Assembly: GCF_900103655.1 (NCBI RefSeq)
Contig: NZ_FMXC01000005.1
Span: 1-64,000, forward strand
Reading direction: 5' to 3'
Length of the DNA: 64,000 bases
Origin: Lactobacillus kefiranofaciens
GTDB lineage: Bacteria > Bacillota > Bacilli > Lactobacillales > Lactobacillaceae
Part shown: positions 17,537 to 28,535 of the stretch, piece by piece
How the letters are laid out: each line of letters begins with the position of its first letter
Position numbering within the stretch: the stretch's first letter is position 1
The notes under the pieces: model-generated
Database searches by the model: none
Told to the model about the DNA's origin: nothing
What the model saw: only the letters and a program-made list of their open reading frames with translations
Position numbers and translations under genes: made by a program

Positions 17537-18711
17537 TATTTATCCTCTTGTAAAAACTTCTTGATTCTCTTCATTGCTTTACGTAAATTTTCATCGCTTG
17601 AAGCGTAGGACATTCTGACATAGCCTTCACCGCCAGGACCAAAGGCACTACCAGGAGTGATGCCCACTTTTTCTTTAAAGGCTAAGTCTAGCGCAAACTG
17701 CATATCGTCTTTACCATATTTTGACGGAATTTTAGCAAAAATATAGAAAGCGCCTTCTGGTTTAACAGCTTGCATCCCCATTTCGGCTAATTGCTTCAAC
17801 ACAAAATCACGTCGCTTACGATAAACTGCGCGATATTTTTCAGGGTCCTCTAAACCATGTTCTAAAGCCTCAATTGCTGCGGCTTGTGAAGAATCTGTCG
17901 TGGTCGTCACCATTAAGCCGTGCACTTTACCAATCTGCGCCATAATTTTGGCTGGACCAGCCACATAGCCTAAGCGGTAGCCTGTCATTGCATGAGACTT
18001 GGACAAACCTGAAATATAGATTGCCCGTTCAGGAATTAAACTAGCAATTGAGAAATGCTTTACACCATAGGTCAACGTGCTATAAATTTCATCGGTAATC
18101 ACATACAAATGACACTCTTTAATGGTTTTGGCTAAGGCTTTAATCTCATCTTCTGTATATTCAACTCCTGTAGGATTAGTCGGATAATTCAAAATAACTG
18201 CCTTAATGGTTGGATTTTGCTTAATTGTCTCTTCCAATTTCTCTGGAGTCAATTTAAAGTCATCAGAAGCGGTATTCATCAAAACATAATCCGCATCAGC
18301 TAAAGTCGCTACAGGCCAGTATAATGAGAAAACAGGGGTAGGAATAGCTACCTTATCTCCTGGGTTGGATAATGCAAACAAAGCGGCATTAATTGCTTCA
18401 GTAGCACCAACTGTTACTACAACTTCCGTTTCTGGATCATAATCTATACCGGTGGTTTGTTTTAAATACTTACTAATTGCTTTTCTTAACTCCAATTTAC
18501 CCTTTTGCGGAGCGTAATGAGAATCGTTATCTTGAATACTCTTAATTGCAGCTTGCTTAACATGTTCTGGCGTATTCATGTCTGGCTCGCCTAAGGTTAA
18601 TTTTATAATTCCTGGTATAGTTGAAACCTTATTATCAAAGATTCTAATTCCTGATGCTTTGACCTTTTGAATTTTTTTACTAAAACTTAAATCACTAGCT
18701 AATTCTGGCAT
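17536..18711 (-). CDS. patA: N-acetyl-LL-diaminopimelate aminotransferase (class I/II PLP enzyme)
   Basis: 391 residues, PLP-dependent fold type [16 protein letters not shown] carries the Schiff-base lysine and YPTNPTG and YVRMSYA the phosphate and carboxylate sites. By sequence alone it could be an aspartate or aromatic aminotransferase, but its place between dapB and asd makes the acetyl-DAP pathway step (N-acetyl-2-amino-6-oxopimelate to N-acetyl-LL-DAP) the best call. AGAGG lies 7 nt before the ATG. Confidence 0.88.
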   Translation of the reverse strand: MPELASDLSFSKKIQKVKASGIRIFDNKVSTIPGIIKLTLGEPDMNTPEHVKQAAIKSIQDNDSHYAPQKGKLELRKAISKYLKQTTGIDYDPETEVVVTVGATEAINAALFALSNPGDKVAIPTPVFSLYWPVATLADADYVLMNTASDDFKLTPEKLEETIKQNPTIKAVILNYPTNPTGVEYTEDEIKALAKTIKECHLYVITDEIYSTLTYGVKHFSIASLIPERAIYISGLSKSHAMTGYRLGYVAGPAKIMAQIGKVHGLMVTTTTDSSQAAAIEALEHGLEDPEKYRAVYRKRRDFVLKQLAEMGMQAVKPEGAFYIFAKIPSKYGKDDMQFALDLAFKEKVGITPGSAFGPGGEGYVRMSYASSDENLRKAMKRIKKFLQEDK

Positions 18712-18730
18712 TGGTAAACCTCTTTTTTCT

Positions 18731-19510
18731 CTATAAAATATTTTCTAAGCCAATTACTAATTCATGCAATTGATCGACTTTTTCTAAAGCAACCTTTACT
18801 CCACCCATAAATGAACCACGATCAAATGAATCTTGACGGATGGTTAAAGCTTCACCAGGGCCACCGAACAAAACCTGTTCATGTGCAATATAGCCCGGCA
18901 AGCGTACCGAATGAATTTTAATTCCTTGATAATCGCCACCACGCACATTCTTTAAAGTCTCAATTTCATCTGGTGCAGTTTGATGGTTAGGTCGATTTTG
19001 GGCAATTAACTTTGCGGTTGACAGTGCAGTACCAGATGGAGCATCTTTTTTATCGGCATGATGCATTTCAATAATTTCGACATCAGGAAAGTACTTAGCT
19101 GCTTCTTGTGCGAATTTCATTAATAAAACAGCTGACATTCCAAAATTAGGTGCAATTAAGCCACCAACTTTTTCTTGTTTAGATAATTCAACTAGTTCTG
19201 CTTCTTGTGCATCACTCATTCCGGTTGTACCTACAATGGGACAAATATGATGAGTGAGCGCAAATTTTACATTCTCATAAACTGCTTTTGGTGTAGTAAA
19301 GTCAATCCAAAAATCTGCCACACGATCAGGAATCTGCTCTAAGCTAGTAAAAATTGGAATATTTTTGGCTAAATGATATTTTTCTGGCTCATTTTTAGCT
19401 ACTGGAGAAAGACCAGCTGCCACTTCATAACCTGCCATTTGATTAACCAAGTTAACAGCTTTTTGTCCCATAGCTCCGTTAAAACCTGCTATCAATACTT
19501 TTTTAGTCAT
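18731..19510 (-). CDS. dapB: 4-hydroxy-tetrahydrodipicolinate reductase
   Basis: Reduces the dapA product with NAD(P)H. 259 residues with the [10 protein letters not shown] dinucleotide loop, IVGTTGMS, and the catalytic [15 protein letters not shown] signature with paired His and Lys. I chose ATG at 19510, which follows AAAGGAA by 7 nt and overlaps the end of dapA by 8 nt; the TTG two codons upstream is too close to that site. Confidence 0.96.
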   Translation of the reverse strand: MTKKVLIAGFNGAMGQKAVNLVNQMAGYEVAAGLSPVAKNEPEKYHLAKNIPIFTSLEQIPDRVADFWIDFTTPKAVYENVKFALTHHICPIVGTTGMSDAQEAELVELSKQEKVGGLIAPNFGMSAVLLMKFAQEAAKYFPDVEIIEMHHADKKDAPSGTALSTAKLIAQNRPNHQTAPDEIETLKNVRGGDYQGIKIHSVRLPGYIAHEQVLFGGPGEALTIRQDSFDRGSFMGGVKVALEKVDQLHELVIGLENIL

Positions 19511-20438
19511 TTTCAAGTTCCTTTCCTAAATCAAGTGGCAATTTTTGCATTAAGGCATGCTCAGCTAAACCCAAATGTTGTGCCAAAGTAGTCTTTTCTT
19601 CATCATTTAAACTAACTAAAGGCAAACGACAACCACCAACACTAAATCCTTGAGCATTCAGAACTGCTTTAACTGGAGATGGTGAAGGATACATAAATAA
19701 AGCTTGCATCTTTGGCGTTAACCAGCGCTGAATCTTAGCTGCCTTAGGATAATTGCCTTCATACAAGGCATCGTACATTTGACGCATTTCCTTAGTATAT
19801 AAATGCGTGGCAACTGAAACGACTCCATTAGCACCGAGCAGCCGAGCAGTGAGAGCCTGGGTATCTTCGCCCGTAAAGACTTGGAAGTCAGTATCCTTGT
19901 GCTCAATAATGTATTCTAATTCTTCTAAGGAAGCGCATTGCTTAATGCCCTTAATATTCTTTAAATGCGATAGCTCAACTACTGTCTCTTTTTCCATTTT
20001 GACACCAGTTCTGCCAGGAATGTTATAAATCAAAAATGGCATTTCAACTTGATCATTAACCGCTGTAAAATGGGCAATCATGCTACGTTGATTTGGCTTA
20101 TTGTACGGTGGAACTACAACTAGCGCATAATCGATTCCCTTAATTTCAGCTACTTCATTAGTAAACGCAATCGTCTCAGCAGTATTATTGCTGCCTGTTC
20201 CTGAAATTACTGGAACTCTACCATCTACGATCTGACCGAAATGTTGGTATAAAGCAATTTTTTCATCATGAGTCAGCGTTGGCATTTCACCAGTAGTCCC
20301 GCCAACCACAAAACCATTGCATCCCTGCTCGATCAGGTGGTTAACTAACTTTTCTAAACTAGCAAAATCAATCTTTTTATTCTCATCAAATGGCGTCACA
20401 ATCGCCGTCAATAAATCTGCATCAATTAGTATTGCCAT
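19503..20438 (-). CDS. dapA: 4-hydroxy-tetrahydrodipicolinate synthase
   Basis: Condenses pyruvate with aspartate semialdehyde, the committed step to DAP. 311 codons; (beta/alpha)8 aldolase family with GTTGEMPTL, the tyrosine in [10 protein letters not shown], and the Schiff-base lysine in NIKGIKQC. The ATG at 20438 follows GGAG by 7 nt and sits directly after the dapL stop; the longer frame to 20459 lies inside dapL. Control is by the upstream lysine riboswitch. Confidence 0.96.
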   Translation of the reverse strand: MAILIDADLLTAIVTPFDENKKIDFASLEKLVNHLIEQGCNGFVVGGTTGEMPTLTHDEKIALYQHFGQIVDGRVPVISGTGSNNTAETIAFTNEVAEIKGIDYALVVVPPYNKPNQRSMIAHFTAVNDQVEMPFLIYNIPGRTGVKMEKETVVELSHLKNIKGIKQCASLEELEYIIEHKDTDFQVFTGEDTQALTARLLGANGVVSVATHLYTKEMRQMYDALYEGNYPKAAKIQRWLTPKMQALFMYPSPSPVKAVLNAQGFSVGGCRLPLVSLNDEEKTTLAQHLGLAEHALMQKLPLDLGKELEND

Positions 20439-20439
20439 A

Positions 20440-21594
20440 TTATTTCTCCATTCTAGCAATTAAAAAGCCCTTAATTGCGTTGATCCCACGTTCAATACTC
20501 TTTTCATCGGGATTAAGCGTTGCTGAATGCAATTGTGAATTGGGATCACCGACTCCCAGCCAAAACATGGTGCCAGGAAACTTAGCTAGTAAAAAGCCAA
20601 AATCTTCACCGGTCATTTTAGGCTTAGTTTCAATAAAATTAACGTCAGGATTATTTTTCATATACTGAATGAAATTCTTAGTTAATTCTGGATTATTCTC
20701 CACCGGCCAATAACCGCCTTGATTCAAATCAAGTTTAACTTCCATATTATAGCTACGGCCGATTCCCGCACAAAGATCTTTCAAGCGCTGATCAATCTTT
20801 AAAATCATCTGCTGTGTCAGACCACGAATCGTTCCCTCAATCCTAGTATGATCTGCAATCACATTCCTAATTGTTCCTGCTCTGACTTTGCCTAAAGTAA
20901 TTACGCCACTTTGAATTGGATCAATGCTGCGTGAAATCACGGTTTGAATCTGCATAATTAGACTAGCTGCGGCTACTACCGTGTCATTAGCATTTTGCGG
21001 AAAGGCAGCATGACCACCTTTGCCGATTAAATCAATGTTAACTTCGGTAGTGCCCGCAAATAAGGTCCCCAACCTACAGCCAATCGCTCCAGCAGGCAAT
21101 TCAGGATTATCATGCAAGCCATAAAACTCATCTGGCTTGAATTTTCCTGTAAAGATCCCTTTTTCATAAGCCTGTTTGCCGCCACTTTCACTTTCCTCAG
21201 CTGGCTGAAAGAAAAATAATAAATTATCCTGAGGCTGATTTTCACTAAAGTAGCTCAGCAGAACCAAGGCAACCGTCATATGAATATCATGACCACAGGC
21301 ATGCATAATGCCAGGATGCTTTGAGGCAAACTTTAATCCAGTCTGTTCAGTCACAGGCAAAGCATCAATATCTGTCCGATAGCCAATCGTTCTTTGAGGA
21401 TTCTTTCCTTTTACTAAGACCAAGAGTGCAGTTGGTAATTGGGGTGGAGTCTTAATAGTCAAATAGTCTTGTTTAAAATCAGCAATTATCTTAAGTAAAT
21501 ACTGATGGGTTTGTTTTTCCTGCAGAGCTAATTCGGGGATTTCATGCAAATGTCTTCTAATTAAAATTAGCTCTTCTTCATTTAATACTGTCAT
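20440..21594 (-). CDS. dapL: N-acetyldiaminopimelate deacetylase (M20 peptidase family)
   Basis: Removes the acetyl group from N-acetyl-LL-DAP. 384 residues; the M20 metal ligands are visible in [20 protein letters not shown], and [10 protein letters not shown], with H in GLHDNPELP. Related hippurate hydrolases and IAA-amino acid hydrolases have the same fold, but the neighbours dapH and dapA fix the role. Its start is 1 nt from the dapH stop. Confidence 0.93.
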   Translation of the reverse strand: MTVLNEEELILIRRHLHEIPELALQEKQTHQYLLKIIADFKQDYLTIKTPPQLPTALLVLVKGKNPQRTIGYRTDIDALPVTEQTGLKFASKHPGIMHACGHDIHMTVALVLLSYFSENQPQDNLLFFFQPAEESESGGKQAYEKGIFTGKFKPDEFYGLHDNPELPAGAIGCRLGTLFAGTTEVNIDLIGKGGHAAFPQNANDTVVAAASLIMQIQTVISRSIDPIQSGVITLGKVRAGTIRNVIADHTRIEGTIRGLTQQMILKIDQRLKDLCAGIGRSYNMEVKLDLNQGGYWPVENNPELTKNFIQYMKNNPDVNFIETKPKMTGEDFGFLLAKFPGTMFWLGVGDPNSQLHSATLNPDEKSIERGINAIKGFLIARMEK

Positions 21595-21595
21595 C

Positions 21596-22306
21596 TTAGA
21601 TCTTTCTCAAATTATCTTCTAAGCCTGTCTTGCTTTCGGTTTTTTCATCCACTTTTTTAATTACTTTAGCAGGAACGCCAGCTACCATCTTATGTGGTGC
21701 AACATCATGAGTAACAACGGCACCTGCGGCGATAACTGCACCTTCACCAACATGGACGCCTTCGATCACTACCGCATTAGCACCCATCACTACATCATCA
21801 TCAATTTGAACTGGCTTAGCAGAAGCTGGCTCGATCACGCCAGCTAAAACACTGCCTGCACCAATATGACAATGTTTACCAACAATCGCACGACCGCCAA
21901 GCACAACTCCCATATCAATCATGGTGCCAGCACCAATTTCGGCGCCAATATTAATGATGGCTCCCATCATAATCACCGCATTTTTACCAATTAAAACTTG
22001 ATCACGAATAATCGCACCTGGCTCAATCCGTGCATCAAATTTCTTCAAGTCGATTAATGGTACGGCTGAATTTCTAGCATCATTTTCAATATGATAAGCT
22101 TGAATTTGTTTCTTATTTCTCTTTAAAAACGGTTCAACGTCTTGCCAATCGCCAAAAATTACACCTGAATGTGCTTCCGTGTAATTTTCAATTTCAGCCG
22201 GGAAGTTTAATTGATCAAGTTTTCCCTTAATAAAAACTTTAACCGGCGTCTTTTTAGGAGCGTTGCCAATATAATCAATAATACTTTTTGCGTCTAGTTT
22301 TGCCAT
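21596..22306 (-). CDS. dapH: Tetrahydrodipicolinate N-acetyltransferase
   Basis: Acetylates tetrahydrodipicolinate with acetyl-CoA, so this organism uses the acetylase branch rather than the succinylase branch. 236 residues: an N-terminal DapH domain, then a left-handed beta-helix of hexapeptide repeats (ALIRDQV-type turns, [28 protein letters not shown]). ATG at 22306 is preceded by AGAGG; the frame extending to 22333 overlaps lysA. Confidence 0.94.
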   Translation of the reverse strand: MAKLDAKSIIDYIGNAPKKTPVKVFIKGKLDQLNFPAEIENYTEAHSGVIFGDWQDVEPFLKRNKKQIQAYHIENDARNSAVPLIDLKKFDARIEPGAIIRDQVLIGKNAVIMMGAIINIGAEIGAGTMIDMGVVLGGRAIVGKHCHIGAGSVLAGVIEPASAKPVQIDDDVVMGANAVVIEGVHVGEGAVIAAGAVVTHDVAPHKMVAGVPAKVIKKVDEKTESKTGLEDNLRKI

Positions 22307-22322
22307 CTTTTTACCTCTTGTA

Positions 22323-23636
22323 TTAATCTTCATTATATGATTGATCTAAATGAACCAAATCTGCTAAGCTTTCTCGTTTAATTACCAACTGAGCTTTGCT
22401 ATTCTCGGCAAAAACAACAGCTGGCCGTGGATTACGATTATAATTGGAAGCCATAGAATAACCATAAGCGCCGGTGTCTAGCATGGCTAAAAGAGAGCCC
22501 GATCTCGTTGCTGGCAAGGCTTGGTCTTCTGCCAAAATATCTCCGCTCTCGCAGTATTTGCCTGCAATTCTAACATGTTCAGTTAACTCAGCTTGAGGAT
22601 TAGTTGCTAATACTGTCTCGTATTCAGCTTGATACAAAGCCGGGCGAATATTATCGCCCATTCCGCCATCTACTGTGACGTAAGGACGATGACCGGGAAC
22701 AATCTTGCGGCTTCCCGTAGTATATAGGTTGTAACCAGCAGGGCCCACAATTGAACGACCAGGTTCAATATCAATTTCAGGAATTGGAAATGAAGCGGCC
22801 TTAGCTTCTTGTTTAATCGTCTTAACAATCGCTTTAACAAACTCTTCCGGTTTCAAAGGATGATCAGCTGCAACATATTTAATGCCAAAACCGCCACCAA
22901 CATTAATAATCTTAGCAGTATAGCCATATTGGCTGCGCCAATTTTCAGCAACTTCCATTAACTTTTTGGCGGCCATTTCAAAACCATTTAATTCAAAAAT
23001 TTGAGAACCAATATGGGCATGAATACCAACTAAATTCATTCTTGAATTAGCTAAAACCTGTTCTAAAGCTAAATCTGCCTGCCCTGATTCCAAATCAAAG
23101 CCAAATTTGCTATCAACTTGACCTGTTTGATCATATTCATGCGTATGAGCAGAAATGCCAGGAGTCAACCGAAGCATGACATCAATCTTGGTATTTTGCT
23201 CACGCAATACTTGATCAAGCAACTTAATTTCATGAAAGTTATCAATGATAATCTTTCCCACATGATTTTTAACGGCCATTTCAATCTCAGCTAACGATTT
23301 ATTATTACCATGAAAACTAATTTTCTTTACTGAAAAATTTGCTTTTAAAGCTGTATAAAGCTCACCCGCAGAAACAACGTCAGTAAATGCGCCCTCACTA
23401 GCAGCAACTTGATACATTGCGATACAGGCAAAAGCTTTGCTAGCATAGCTAACCGCATATTTAACGTCTTCAGCCGCAAAAACTTTTTTAAAGGCACGAA
23501 TTTGATTTCGAATTTTACTTACATCATAAACAATAAGTGGCGTGCCATATTTCTTTGCTAAAGCGACTGTATCGACACCGCCGATAGTCAAATGTCCTTG
23601 GTTATTAATCTGATCTTCTGAAATCTGTGGGTTCAT
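22323..23636 (-). CDS. lysA: Diaminopimelate decarboxylase
   Basis: Converts meso-DAP to lysine. 437 residues; alanine-racemase-type PLP barrel with the lysine in [38 protein letters not shown] and the CESGDILA active-site cysteine. First gene after the lysine riboswitch. ATG at 23636 is chosen because GGAGG is 5 nt upstream. Its product is the ligand that shuts the operon off. Confidence 0.96.
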   Translation of the reverse strand: MNPQISEDQINNQGHLTIGGVDTVALAKKYGTPLIVYDVSKIRNQIRAFKKVFAAEDVKYAVSYASKAFACIAMYQVAASEGAFTDVVSAGELYTALKANFSVKKISFHGNNKSLAEIEMAVKNHVGKIIIDNFHEIKLLDQVLREQNTKIDVMLRLTPGISAHTHEYDQTGQVDSKFGFDLESGQADLALEQVLANSRMNLVGIHAHIGSQIFELNGFEMAAKKLMEVAENWRSQYGYTAKIINVGGGFGIKYVAADHPLKPEEFVKAIVKTIKQEAKAASFPIPEIDIEPGRSIVGPAGYNLYTTGSRKIVPGHRPYVTVDGGMGDNIRPALYQAEYETVLATNPQAELTEHVRIAGKYCESGDILAEDQALPATRSGSLLAMLDTGAYGYSMASNYNRNPRPAVVFAENSKAQLVIKRESLADLVHLDQSYNED

Positions 23637-23671
23637 GCTATCCTCCAACTTCTAAGAATGCGAAACGCTAA

Positions 23672-23893
23672 TAAAAAATCCATTGCCTGCGCTAAACAAA
23701 CAATGGATTAACTTCATTAATCTGTAGTCAATAGCGCTCCGCGAATTGTATTCGCGACAGTCCGTAACTTATTCAATCACGGCCCAGCTTATGCCTTTAG
23801 CGTGGCCAAGCTTCGGCAACTTTCCCTTTCACAATTAATCTTCATTTTGCCTAACTCATAATTGCTAGTGATGTCAGTTGCACCTCTTCGATT
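23672..23893 (-). ncRNA. Lysine riboswitch (L box) with terminator, controlling the lysA operon
   Basis: Read leftward, the RNA has the L-box signatures AGAGGTGC, GAAAGGGA followed by GCCGAAG, GCTGGGCCG and TTACGGACTGTC, then GAGCGC. P1 can form from TAATC near the 5' end and GATTA near 23717. The terminator is AATCCATTG/CAATGGATT (23677-23709) plus six T. GATTAA at 23722-23717 can instead pair with TTAATC at 23711-23706, which overlaps the terminator arm, so it is a natural antiterminator. Lysine should favour P1 and termination. Confidence 0.93.
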
Positions 23894-23899
23894 ATCTGT

Positions 23900-23928
23900 A
23901 GTCTACATTCTTATTAAAATATAGTCAA
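23900..23928 (-). promoter_or_regulatory. Promoter of the lysA operon
   Basis: TTGACT (23928-23923) and TAGACT (23905-23900) with a 17-bp spacer. The predicted start near 23893 leaves the whole L-box aptamer in the transcript. Confidence 0.6.
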
Positions 23929-23999
23929 CAGTTTTATTATAAAATTTTAATTTTTGTTAAAACATCACGACTTTCAACCCTAAAATTTAGATTTAACAG

Positions 24000-24027
24000 T
24001 TGCAAGATTAAAAATTAATGCTAAAAT
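24000..24027 (+). promoter_or_regulatory. lysC promoter
   Basis: TTGCAA (24000-24005), 16-bp spacer, TAAAAT (24022-24027). Confidence 0.5.
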
Positions 24028-24046
24028 TCAGGTAAATTTATTTTTA

Positions 24047-24075
24047 TTCAGTAATTTAAATTAATAATTACTGAA
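24047..24075 (+). promoter_or_regulatory. Hairpin in the lysC 5' leader
   Basis: A perfect 10-bp stem TTCAGTAATT/AATTACTGAA with a 9-base loop, ending 24 nt before the start codon. There is no T run, so it is not a terminator. As DNA it could be an operator; as RNA it could shield the weak ribosome binding site region. Confidence 0.4.
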
Positions 24076-24099
24076 ATTGATGATTGAGAAGTTAAAACT

Positions 24100-25455
24100 A
24101 TGAAAATAGTTAAATTTGGTGGTAGTTCGTTAGCTACTGGTACAAGTGTTGAGCAAGCATTAAAGATTATTCTAAGTGATACTGAAAGACAAGTAGTTGT
24201 CGTTTCTGCTCCTGGTAAACGAAGCAATGATGATATCAAGGTCACTGATCTATTAATCAAATATGCCAATGCTACCTTAAATCAAGAAGATCCCCAAGAG
24301 ATTGTGCGTCAAATTTTTGCGCGGTACCAAGAAATTGGTCAATATTTTGGTTTGAATAAACAAGAATTAACAACTATTCAAAGCATCTTGCTTAATCTAC
24401 CTAAAAAAGCATACCCCAACGACAGTTACTTAATGGCAGCTTTCAAAGCACATGGTGAACGACTTAATGCACGTTTAATTGCAATGATTTTAAAGCATCA
24501 AGGAATTAAAAGCCGTTTTCTTGATCCCGCTGAAGCTGGATTGATTGTTACTGGTGAGCCTAATGATGCATTAGTTAATCCAGAAAGCTATCTGAATTTA
24601 GATCAAATAAAAATTGCCCCCGATGAACGAGTTATTTTTCCAGGCTTTTTCGGAATTACTCCTTCTGGACATATCGCTACTTTTTCACGTGGCGGATCTG
24701 ATATTACAGGAGCCATTTTAGCTAGAGGCTTTCACGCAGACTTGTATGAGAACTTTACTGATGTAAATGGCATTTTTGCGGCTAACCCGCATATTGTTGC
24801 GCACCCACGATCAATTAAACAGATGACCTATCGTGAAATGCGAGAACTATCTTATGCTGGCTTTTCCGTTTTTCATGATGAAGCATTAATTCCCGCAATT
24901 CAGGGACAAATTCCAATTAACGTCAAGAACACCCATGAGCCTGACAATCCAGGTACCATGATCGTCCCAGAAAAGAATTTTGAGCCGGATAATACTATTA
25001 CTGGTGTAACTAGTCAGAAGCACTTTTCTGCCCTTTATTTACACAAATATTTACTGAATAAAGAAGCGGGTTTCACCCTCCGAATTTTACAGATCCTTTA
25101 TCAACATAACATTCCTTATGAACATATGCCATCTGGGATTGATGACATTACCATTATTTTCAATAATGACTTTTTAAATGACCAATTAATTGATCAAATC
25201 TGTAATGAAATCCAATCTACGATTAATCCTGACCAACTTGAATGGATCGATGACTATGCAATCATTATGATAGTTGGCGAGGGAATGAAGAAAACGCATG
25301 GCGTTAGTCGGAAAATCTTAGATTCTTTAGACGAACATCAAATTTCACCACAGATGATTAATCAAGGTGCATCCCAAATCTCAATGATGATTGGCACCAA
25401 AAAAGAAAAGGCTGACGAAGCAGTTAAAATTATTTACAGACAATTTTTTAATTAG
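24100..25455 (+). CDS. lysC: Aspartate kinase
   Basis: Phosphorylates aspartate, the first step of the pathway that asd continues. 451 residues: kinase domain starting VKFGGSSLATG, with FSRGGSDITGAIL and YENFTDVNGI, then C-terminal ACT domains (FTLRILQILY and IIMIVGEGM), which in this family bind an end product for feedback inhibition. It is divergent from the lysA operon and has no L box of its own. dapF follows 15 nt later. Confidence 0.94.
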   Translation: MKIVKFGGSSLATGTSVEQALKIILSDTERQVVVVSAPGKRSNDDIKVTDLLIKYANATLNQEDPQEIVRQIFARYQEIGQYFGLNKQELTTIQSILLNLPKKAYPNDSYLMAAFKAHGERLNARLIAMILKHQGIKSRFLDPAEAGLIVTGEPNDALVNPESYLNLDQIKIAPDERVIFPGFFGITPSGHIATFSRGGSDITGAILARGFHADLYENFTDVNGIFAANPHIVAHPRSIKQMTYREMRELSYAGFSVFHDEALIPAIQGQIPINVKNTHEPDNPGTMIVPEKNFEPDNTITGVTSQKHFSALYLHKYLLNKEAGFTLRILQILYQHNIPYEHMPSGIDDITIIFNNDFLNDQLIDQICNEIQSTINPDQLEWIDDYAIIMIVGEGMKKTHGVSRKILDSLDEHQISPQMINQGASQISMMIGTKKEKADEAVKIIYRQFFN

Positions 25456-25470
25456 AAAGAAGGAAATTTT

Positions 25471-26475
25471 ATGGTTAATTTACTAAAAGTACACGGCTCA
25501 CAAAATCATTTTTTTATTCTGGATCAAACTGAATTAGATCAACCTCTATCAGATACTGAATTAAAAATTTTTACTAAAAAAATCACTAATCCTAATACTG
25601 GCATCTTAAACGGAGCTGACGGCGTGCTAGCAATTAATCAGCCAATTAGAAAAAATGCACTAGCTCAAATGCGAGTAATTAATACAGATGGTAGTGAAGC
25701 CTCAATGTGCGGTAATGGTCTGCGCACTGTAGCACGATATTTAAGCGAGAAATATCATCGTGATAATTTCTTAGTCGATACCATGAACGCTAGTCTACGC
25801 GTCAGAAGAGAGCAGGCTTTCGCTAAAGATGTTCCTGCCTTTGCCGTAGAGATTTCTCCGGTACATTTTAACAAGGAAGCTTTACCATTTAGTAACTTAG
25901 GCCGTGATCGCTTAATCGATGATTATGCACCTGAACTTTACCCCCAATTGCGTTTCACAGCGCTTGCCGTACCTAATCCACACTTAATTAGTTTTGTTAC
26001 TCAGCAACAAATTATTAGCCCTATTTTAGGGATTGTCGGTAAAAGGTTAAATGACTCAAATCCTTATTTTACCGATGGCGTAAACGTTAACTTTGCCCAA
26101 ATACTAGATAAAAATAAACTATTCGTTAGGACCTACGAGCGTGGCGTTGGCTTTACTAATGCATGCGGCACAGGAATGTCTGCTACTTCGCTAGCCTTTG
26201 TGTTAATTCGACCTGAGCAAGCTGAATTCAACACACCAATTACGGTCTTTAATCCTGGTGGAATGGTAAAAACCATTGTACATTACGACAATAGCCAATA
26301 CTGGATTGAATTGATTGGCAATGCTACTTTTACCCAGCAGATCACTATTGCAGAAAGCGATTTAAGAAATAATGATTTTAGTAAAATAATTACTAAAAAT
26401 ACTGGTGAACAAACAGCTTATGAGAAGTTCATCGCTAATTTACCTAAATATAATGACATCACTACTTTAGCCTAA
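25471..26475 (+). CDS. dapF: Diaminopimelate epimerase
   Basis: Interconverts LL- and meso-DAP, giving both the lysA substrate and the cross-linking residue of peptidoglycan. 334 residues, somewhat longer than typical (about 275). The two catalytic cysteines are visible in EASMCGNGLR and TNACGTGMSA. AGAAGGAAA precedes the ATG. The operon with lysC ends at a terminator directly downstream. Confidence 0.95.
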   Translation: MVNLLKVHGSQNHFFILDQTELDQPLSDTELKIFTKKITNPNTGILNGADGVLAINQPIRKNALAQMRVINTDGSEASMCGNGLRTVARYLSEKYHRDNFLVDTMNASLRVRREQAFAKDVPAFAVEISPVHFNKEALPFSNLGRDRLIDDYAPELYPQLRFTALAVPNPHLISFVTQQQIISPILGIVGKRLNDSNPYFTDGVNVNFAQILDKNKLFVRTYERGVGFTNACGTGMSATSLAFVLIRPEQAEFNTPITVFNPGGMVKTIVHYDNSQYWIELIGNATFTQQITIAESDLRNNDFSKIITKNTGEQTAYEKFIANLPKYNDITTLA

Positions 26476-26477
26476 TC

Positions 26478-26510
26478 AAAAAGACTTGCTTTTTTGCGCA
26501 AGTCTTTTTT
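26478..26510. terminator. Bidirectional terminator between dapF and the permease
   Basis: AAAAAGACTTGC/GCAAGTCTTTTTT stem between convergent genes. Confidence 0.88.
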
Positions 26511-26518
26511 GCATAATT

Positions 26519-28030
26519 TTAATCTAAATCATCTAAGCCATTCTTTTTCTTCGAAATACAATAAAAGATATAAGCCACTAAGCCAAAGAAAATTGGGCCA
26601 AATCCTGTCCAAAAAGCTGTAGCATATCTGTGTTCCAAGACAGGTTCAAGCACAGTAAAAATAATCCCGGTGCAAACAATTATTTCAACGAAGATTACTA
26701 AAGCTACTGTCCATTTATAATTTGTAAATACCCTAAATTTGCGTGGATAATCCTTTTTCAAAAAGAAAGGAAACGCACCAATCAAGAAAATATACGGCGC
26801 AGTAGCAGCCACATTACCCATATCAGTTAAAATCTGATAAAAACTAGTTGCCGCACTACCGCCAAATGAAACGATACCAATTAAAACACATACGAAGATC
26901 GTCTGAGCCCACATCGCATTAGCAGGAATACCATGTTTATTCAATTTGGTAGCTGCTTTAGGCCATAAACGAGGATCAGACCCCATAATAAATGATTTAA
27001 TTGGCGAATAAAGCAATACAAAGAAGGCACCTGTCATTCCCATTAATCCAGATAAAGCAATTGCCCTAGTGAATACTTTGCCAATCATTAAACTGGTATT
27101 AGGATCGAGATTCAAAGCATGCCCGAATGCTTTACCCAGCGTTCCATAAACTACATAGGTAATATTTCCAGTATTAGCGCCAGTTTGTACAATATCTCTT
27201 TGATAATTTACCGAAAAACCTGTCATAAAAATCATCAAAACATAAGAGATAATAGTAAATAAACTACCGATAATTAAGCCTTTAGGGAAATCTTTTTCAG
27301 GGTGCTTCATGCTATCAATTACCCCACCAACGGTTTCCATACCACCATAGGCAAAGACGGCATAGACGACGAATGAAATAATCGTAATTGGCGTCTGAAA
27401 ATCCTTATTTGGTGAAACAATAAAGCTTTGCCAGCCGTGAATTGGCTGAGCAAACTGCCAGTGATTCATTATAATTACTACTAAACTTGAAAAAATGAAA
27501 ACTAAATTCATAATAATCATGAACCAGCCGCCGATTGATGACATAATCTTAATTCCCGTTATTCCTCTAGAAGATAAATACGTAGAAATGATCATGAATA
27601 AAATAGCTAATACGCCTATCAGTTCTGTTCCTTGCAGACCAAAGAAATTCCAACTTTGTGTAGTATCTTTGCCAAAAATCAATGCGGAAATTGAAATCCA
27701 TAATCGTGACGCGCTTGAAACAAGCCAAAGAACCCAGTTAGCTAGCCATACAAAAGTTCCAATAAAAGCCCATTTTTCACCAATTGATCCAGCTAACCAA
27801 GAATAAATACCACCCTGAGCATCATGAAAGGCAGACCCATATTCCGCCATCATCAATCCAGCCGGAAAGAAGAAACAAATTCCTGCTAGCACAAACCAAA
27901 TAATTCCGGCATATGTCATTTGCCGATATGAAACAGAAACATTACCAAAACCATAAACAGTAGTAATAATCATTAGGACTAGGCTCATGGTCGTTAATGT
28001 CTTTTTAGTTTGTTTATTATCCTCATCCAA
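26519..28030 (-). CDS. yjeM: APC-superfamily amino acid transporter, YjeM type
   Basis: 503 residues, about twelve TM segments. The start GNVSVSYRQMTYAGIIWF and AEYGSAFHDAQGGIYSWL resemble the glutamate/GABA-antiporter branch that includes YjeM. The substrate is not shown by sequence. Translation probably starts at TTG 28030, 7 nt after AGAGG; no in-frame ATG lies close by. Monocistronic. Confidence 0.85.
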   Translation of the reverse strand: MDEDNKQTKKTLTTMSLVLMIITTVYGFGNVSVSYRQMTYAGIIWFVLAGICFFFPAGLMMAEYGSAFHDAQGGIYSWLAGSIGEKWAFIGTFVWLANWVLWLVSSASRLWISISALIFGKDTTQSWNFFGLQGTELIGVLAILFMIISTYLSSRGITGIKIMSSIGGWFMIIMNLVFIFSSLVVIIMNHWQFAQPIHGWQSFIVSPNKDFQTPITIISFVVYAVFAYGGMETVGGVIDSMKHPEKDFPKGLIIGSLFTIISYVLMIFMTGFSVNYQRDIVQTGANTGNITYVVYGTLGKAFGHALNLDPNTSLMIGKVFTRAIALSGLMGMTGAFFVLLYSPIKSFIMGSDPRLWPKAATKLNKHGIPANAMWAQTIFVCVLIGIVSFGGSAATSFYQILTDMGNVAATAPYIFLIGAFPFFLKKDYPRKFRVFTNYKWTVALVIFVEIIVCTGIIFTVLEPVLEHRYATAFWTGFGPIFFGLVAYIFYCISKKKNGLDDLD

Positions 28031-28117
28031 AACAAAACCTCTACTTTCTTTTCTACTCCTTTCATTCTATCATTGTTTCTTTAAAGCGCATTCATTCTAA
28101 TAATCGTCTCATAAGAA

Positions 28118-28143
28118 AAAGCCGCCTATTATCAGCGGCTTTA
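28118..28143 (-). terminator. Terminator after the small membrane protein gene
   Basis: AAAGCCGC/GCGGCTTT stem; T run on the minus strand. Confidence 0.85.
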
Positions 28144-28148
28144 TTTAT

Positions 28149-28421
28149 TCAGCTGTTAATTTGTTTACCAGGCACGTCATCTAAATGAATACGAACATCA
28201 TTAGCATCATTGCCAGCCTGATCTTTTTCTTCTAAGTTAGATTTTATTAATTCAGCCTTAGAGTCATTCGTTACGCTATCAGGAGCATTTAACCTCATTG
28301 TTTCAGATTCTGCGGCCTTCTTTTCTTTAATCTTTTTTACAAGGCAATATGTACCCGTAGCGGCAGCAGCAATTGCTCCGATAGTGGTTAATGCCATTAC
28401 TACAATCTTCAAATTTACCAT
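28149..28421 (-). CDS. Unknown 90-aa protein with N-terminal TM segment
   Basis: One membrane segment at residues 2-26 (VNLKIVVMALTTIGAIAAAATGTYCLV), then a charged lysine/glutamate-rich tail (KKIKEKKAAESE) that would lie in the cytosol or outside depending on topology. ATG at 28421 is preceded by AGAGG, 7 nt away. It stands alone between yjeM and engB. It resembles YtxH-like small membrane proteins in layout only; no function is claimed. Confidence 0.65.
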   Translation of the reverse strand: MVNLKIVVMALTTIGAIAAAATGTYCLVKKIKEKKAAESETMRLNAPDSVTNDSKAELIKSNLEEKDQAGNDANDVRIHLDDVPGKQINS

Positions 28422-28511
28422 AGGAATACCTCTTTCTATAATCAACTATCTATTTTTCTTTTAATTATACGTGAATTAAGGGCTACTTTCATTTTTTATG
28501 CTTAACAAAAC

Positions 28512-28535
28512 AAAAAGCACCATTTGGTGCTTTTT
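28512..28535 (-). terminator. Terminator of the clpX-engB operon
   Basis: AAAAAGCACCA/TGGTGCTTTTT hairpin abutting the engB stop. Confidence 0.85.
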
